Assembly: GCA_902478605.1 (NCBI GenBank)
Contig: CABSLQ010000101.1
Coordinates: 1-7,235 of the forward strand
Source of the DNA: an uncultured Oscillospiraceae bacterium
GTDB lineage: Bacteria; Bacillota; Clostridia; Oscillospirales; Acutalibacteraceae
Length of the DNA stretch: 7,235 nt
Direction: 5' to 3'
The notes under the pieces were generated by a model that was not told the DNA's origin, searched no databases, and saw only the letters and a list, made by a program, of their open reading frames with translations. The position numbers and the translations under genes were made by a program. Of the stretch, positions 5,338 to 7,235 are shown in pieces; the first letter of the stretch is position 1, and each line of letters opens with the position of its first letter.

Positions 5338-5770
5338 ATCGTTCACCGCCCTCAATCGTTATCCGACGCGTATCGTCGTCCAGCCGCTCGAACCGGACGC
5401 GCACCGCGTCCTCCGGCAGAGCGGCCTCGATATTTTCGCTCCATTCCACCGCCAGCAGGCAGCCCGCATCCAGGTAATCGAAAAAGCCGGTGGAATACAA
5501 ATCGTCCCAGCCCGACACCCGGTACATATCGAAATGCACAAGCGGCGGCTGTCCCCCGTATTCATGCACGAGGGCGAAGGTGGGACTGGACACCTCGGCG
5601 GAAAGCCCGCGGCCCGCGGCCATCCCGCGCACGAAGGCGGTCTTGCCCATGCCCAGGCCGCCGAACAGCGCCACCACCCCCGCGGGCACGGCCGCGCCGA
5701 CCCGCGCGCCCAGCGCCTCGGTCTGTTCCGGCGAGGCGGTAATGTGAACCGTTTGTCCCTGTCCGCTCAT
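5312..5770 (-). CDS. tsaE: tRNA t6A37 biosynthesis ATPase TsaE
   Basis: A 152-residue P-loop ATPase that drives turnover of the TsaB-TsaD complex during t6A37 synthesis. Seen in the sequence: the Walker A motif GGLGMGKT (37-44), SSPTF (61-65, the switch-like block), HFDMYR (79-84, matching the family HxDxYR), and VEW (108-110). These are the standard landmarks of the family in the standard order, and the length is typical. The ATG at 5770 is chosen because AAGGGA lies 7 nt upstream; an in-frame ATG at 5824 falls upstream of the promoter's -10 box and would not be transcribed. It is the first gene of the minus-strand operon and overlaps tsaB by 26 nt. Confidence 0.95.
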   Translation of the reverse strand: MSGQGQTVHITASPEQTEALGARVGAAVPAGVVALFGGLGMGKTAFVRGMAAGRGLSAEVSSPTFALVHEYGGQPPLVHFDMYRVSGWDDLYSTGFFDYLDAGCLLAVEWSENIEAALPEDAVRVRFERLDDDTRRITIEGGERYGVYDTGA

Positions 5771-5804
5771 AGGCTTGTCCCTTCTTTCCAGCTGTAATTT
5801 CTTA

Positions 5805-5813
5805 ATTATAGCA
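5805..5813 (-). promoter_or_regulatory. Extended -10 promoter of the tsaE operon
   Basis: On the minus strand TGC (5813-5811) is followed directly by a perfect TATAAT (5810-5805), an extended -10 element. No good -35 hexamer is found at 16-18 nt, which is usual for this promoter type. Transcription would start near 5798, giving a leader of about 28 nt before the tsaE ATG. Confidence 0.6.
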
Positions 5814-5823
5814 TAAATTTGCA

Positions 5824-5838
5824 TTTCCTGAAAGGAAA
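5824..5838. promoter_or_regulatory. Short dyad between the divergent promoters
   Basis: TTTCCT (5824-5829) and AGGAAA (5833-5838) form a perfect 6-bp inverted repeat around GAA. It lies where the -35 region of the minus-strand promoter would be and just upstream of the plus-strand -35 box. It could be an operator for a regulator of both promoters, but a short AT-rich dyad can arise by chance. Confidence 0.25.
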
Positions 5839-5841
5839 ATC

Positions 5842-5870
5842 TTGATTAGCGCACGCGGAATCGGTATAAT
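5842..5870 (+). promoter_or_regulatory. Sigma-A promoter of the SEDS gene
   Basis: TTGATT (5842-5847) and a perfect TATAAT (5865-5870) are separated by exactly 17 nt. Transcription would start near 5877 and leave a leader of about 35 nt that holds the AAAGGAGG ribosome site. Confidence 0.75.
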
Positions 5871-5911
5871 ATTAGAGTTAGCGGGACAATCCGCGGAAAG
5901 GAGGCAGCACG

Positions 5912-7069
5912 GTGGCCGTATTTGAAAAAGCACGCCACTCCATATACTTCTACATTAAAAACACCGACCGCGTTCTGCTTCTGCTGTGCATGGCCGCCTC
6001 TTTTTACGGGCTGGCGCTGGTATATTCGGATGCCAAAGGCGCTCTCAGCGGCTATCTGATGCAGCTTATCTGCATTGGCCTTGGCATTATAGTTGCCATC
6101 GTCATCTCCCAGATTGATTATGAAACCATCGCCACGCTTTGGCCGGTATGGGCGGGGGTGGCGGCGCTGCTGGTGATTCTGACCTATACGCCGCTGGGCC
6201 TCAACGTGTCGGGCACCGACGACACCGCCTGGCTCGGCATCCGCTTCAGCGAAAACCTGCAGGTGACCTTCCAGCCCTCCGAGCTGCTGAAAATCGTCTT
6301 TATCATCACCTTTTCCAAGCACCTGTCCATGGTGCGGGATCGTATCAACCAGTTCAAAACCTTCCTGCTGCTGTGCGCCCACGGCATGGTGCCTATCGCG
6401 CTGATTTTTTCGCAGGGAGACGACGGCACCATGCTGATCTTTCTGCTCATCTTCGCCGCCATGATGTTTGCCGCCGGCCTCAAGCCGCTTTATTTCTTGG
6501 GTGCTGCCACGCTGGGCGGCCTGGCGGTTCCCTTCCTTTGGGATCGCCTGATGAAAGACGGGAAGCTCGGGCGTTTTCTGTGCCTGTTTTATGTGGACGA
6601 TTATCTGGACAGCAGCGGGTTCCAGCAGTTTCACGGGCTTATCGCCATCGGTTCGGGCAAGCTGTGGGGCCGCGGCTTTATGCAGGGGGGCGACGATCCC
6701 AACCTGTATGCGCGCAACAACGACTTCGTTTTTACCATCGCCTGCGAAGAATTCGGCTTTATCGGTGCCCTCGTCGTGCTGGCGCTCATTGCGCTGATCA
6801 TCTGGGAAATCTGGCGCTGCGCCGTGACGGCGCGTGACCGCATGGGCATGTTTATGTGCATTGGCGTCATGTCCATGATCGGGTTCCAGTCGCTCATCAA
6901 TATCGGCATGACGCTGCGCCTGCTCCCCGTTATCGGCATCACCCTTCCCTTTTTCAGCGCGGGCGGCAGCTCGGTGGCCACCCTGTACCTGGGCATCGGC
7001 CTGGTGATGAGCGTTTACTACTCCAGCCGCGCCCGCGCCCACAACCATATCTTTACCAAAACGGCATAA
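5912..7069 (+). CDS. SEDS-family peptidoglycan glycosyltransferase (FtsW/RodA/SpoVE family)
   Basis: A 385-residue polytopic membrane protein that polymerises lipid II into glycan strands together with a class B penicillin-binding protein. I count about ten hydrophobic segments, the first at about 20-38. Family motifs in order: FQPSELLKI (120-128); SQGDDGT (167-173), where D170 aligns with the catalytic aspartate of the usual PDxGT; GLIAIGSGKLWGRGF (242-256); NDFVFTIACEEFGFIG (270-285); and LLPVIGITLPFFSAGGSS (337-354). The usual tyrosine in the last block (LPFxSYGGSS) is alanine here, and the proline of PDxGT is glycine. The start is GTG at 5912, supported by AAAGGAGG (5897-5904) 7 nt upstream. 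No PBP, mre or division gene lies in view, so RodA, FtsW and SpoVE roles cannot be separated; RodA-like elongation is a guess. It is transcribed away from the tsaE operon from its own promoter. Confidence 0.94.
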   Translation: MAVFEKARHSIYFYIKNTDRVLLLLCMAASFYGLALVYSDAKGALSGYLMQLICIGLGIIVAIVISQIDYETIATLWPVWAGVAALLVILTYTPLGLNVSGTDDTAWLGIRFSENLQVTFQPSELLKIVFIITFSKHLSMVRDRINQFKTFLLLCAHGMVPIALIFSQGDDGTMLIFLLIFAAMMFAAGLKPLYFLGAATLGGLAVPFLWDRLMKDGKLGRFLCLFYVDDYLDSSGFQQFHGLIAIGSGKLWGRGFMQGGDDPNLYARNNDFVFTIACEEFGFIGALVVLALIALIIWEIWRCAVTARDRMGMFMCIGVMSMIGFQSLINIGMTLRLLPVIGITLPFFSAGGSSVATLYLGIGLVMSVYYSSRARAHNHIFTKTA

Positions 7070-7088
7070 AACGCCGCGAACCTTTGAA

Positions 7089-7130
7089 AAAACCGCCTGC
7101 AGGCCATCCGCGCGGCCCGCAGGCGGTTTT
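7089..7130. terminator. Strong, probably bidirectional terminator after the SEDS gene
   Basis: A 12-bp perfect stem, AAAACCGCCTGC (7089-7100) and GCAGGCGGTTTT (7119-7130), with a second inner stem GGCC/GGCC (7102-7105 and 7114-7117). It ends in TTTT on the plus strand, and an A6 run (7087-7092) gives TTTTTT on the minus strand. It therefore fits termination of the SEDS gene from the left and of any minus-strand gene entering from the right. Confidence 0.8.
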
Positions 7131-7147
7131 CCTCTATCCCGGGATAA

Positions 7148-7222
7148 GGTAGAATAAAGTTTAGCAAAAAGAAAAGTGGGTAAAAAGAGACATGGTTTGC
7201 AGAACTCTGGTAGAATGAAGTT
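7148..7222. repeat. Pair of 14-nt direct repeats at the right edge
   Basis: GGTAGAATAAAGTT (7148-7161) recurs as GGTAGAATGAAGTT (7209-7222) with one mismatch, 61 nt apart. The second copy is preceded by T, so it also reads as an extended -10 (TGG TAGAAT). A 12-bp palindrome TATCCCGGGATA lies just to the left at 7135-7146. The role is not clear; protein-binding sites, a promoter or the end of a mobile element are all possible. No gene is seen between 7070 and 7235. Confidence 0.5.
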
Positions 7223-7235
7223 GCGACACACCATT

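Noticed and set aside
5771..5824. Upstream in-frame ATG extending tsaE by 18 residues
   Set aside because: It lies upstream of the -10 box at 5805-5810, so it would not be in the mRNA, and the ATG at 5770 has a good ribosome site.
5846..7234. Long open frame (462 codons) on the minus strand opposite the SEDS gene
   Set aside because: It is the antisense shadow of a well-supported SEDS gene in GC-rich sequence. Its product is a low-complexity mix of H, Q, A and G with no recognisable domain, and it crosses the terminator and the divergent promoter region.

Overview
The window looks like a piece of chromosome from a fairly GC-rich member of the Clostridia, probably near the Oscillospiraceae/Ruminococcaceae. 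This is inferred from the gene content (tsaE-tsaB, upp, a ComEB-type dCMP deaminase, a YmfI-like reductase), the strong AGGAG-type ribosome binding sites and the sharp contrast between GC-rich genes and AT-rich promoters. No organism name can be read from the sequence itself. Nearly all of it is ordinary core metabolism. The one stretch with unexplained structure is the gene-free interval at 455-1114.

Layout. (1) 2-454, minus strand: the N-terminal half of an exported protein that runs off the left edge, with a plausible promoter at 511-539. (2) 455-1114: no gene. An AT-rich part (455-676) is followed by a 416-bp MITE-like element (681-1096). The element is bounded by two identical 25-nt palindromes inside imperfect inverted repeats of about 65 bp, and its core is a nearly continuous series of short stem-loops. 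The left palindrome doubles as an intrinsic terminator for the minus-strand operon. (3) 1115-5770, minus strand: seven genes in transcription order tsaE - tsaB - upp - (terminator-like hairpin) - uncharacterised 135-residue protein - mutY - dCMP deaminase - YmfI/FabG-like reductase. Overlaps of ATGA type and short gaps point to translational coupling. (4) 5771-5911: a divergent promoter region with a near-consensus promoter in each direction. (5) 5912-7069, plus strand: a complete SEDS-family (FtsW/RodA/SpoVE) membrane glycosyltransferase, followed by a strong hairpin terminator. (6) 7131-7235: non-coding as far as can be seen, with a 14-nt direct repeat at the right edge.

How the genes fit together. 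tsaE and tsaB belong to the tRNA t6A37 pathway. upp (uracil to UMP) and the dCMP deaminase (dCMP to dUMP) both feed pyrimidine pools. MutY removes adenine opposite 8-oxoguanine. The reductase probably completes a modification of elongation factor P, so this is a mixed housekeeping operon with a translation-quality and nucleotide/DNA-maintenance flavour. The SEDS gene is transcribed away from it and builds peptidoglycan. I see no phage, CRISPR, toxin-antitoxin or defence system. The hairpin-rich element is the best candidate for something undescribed.
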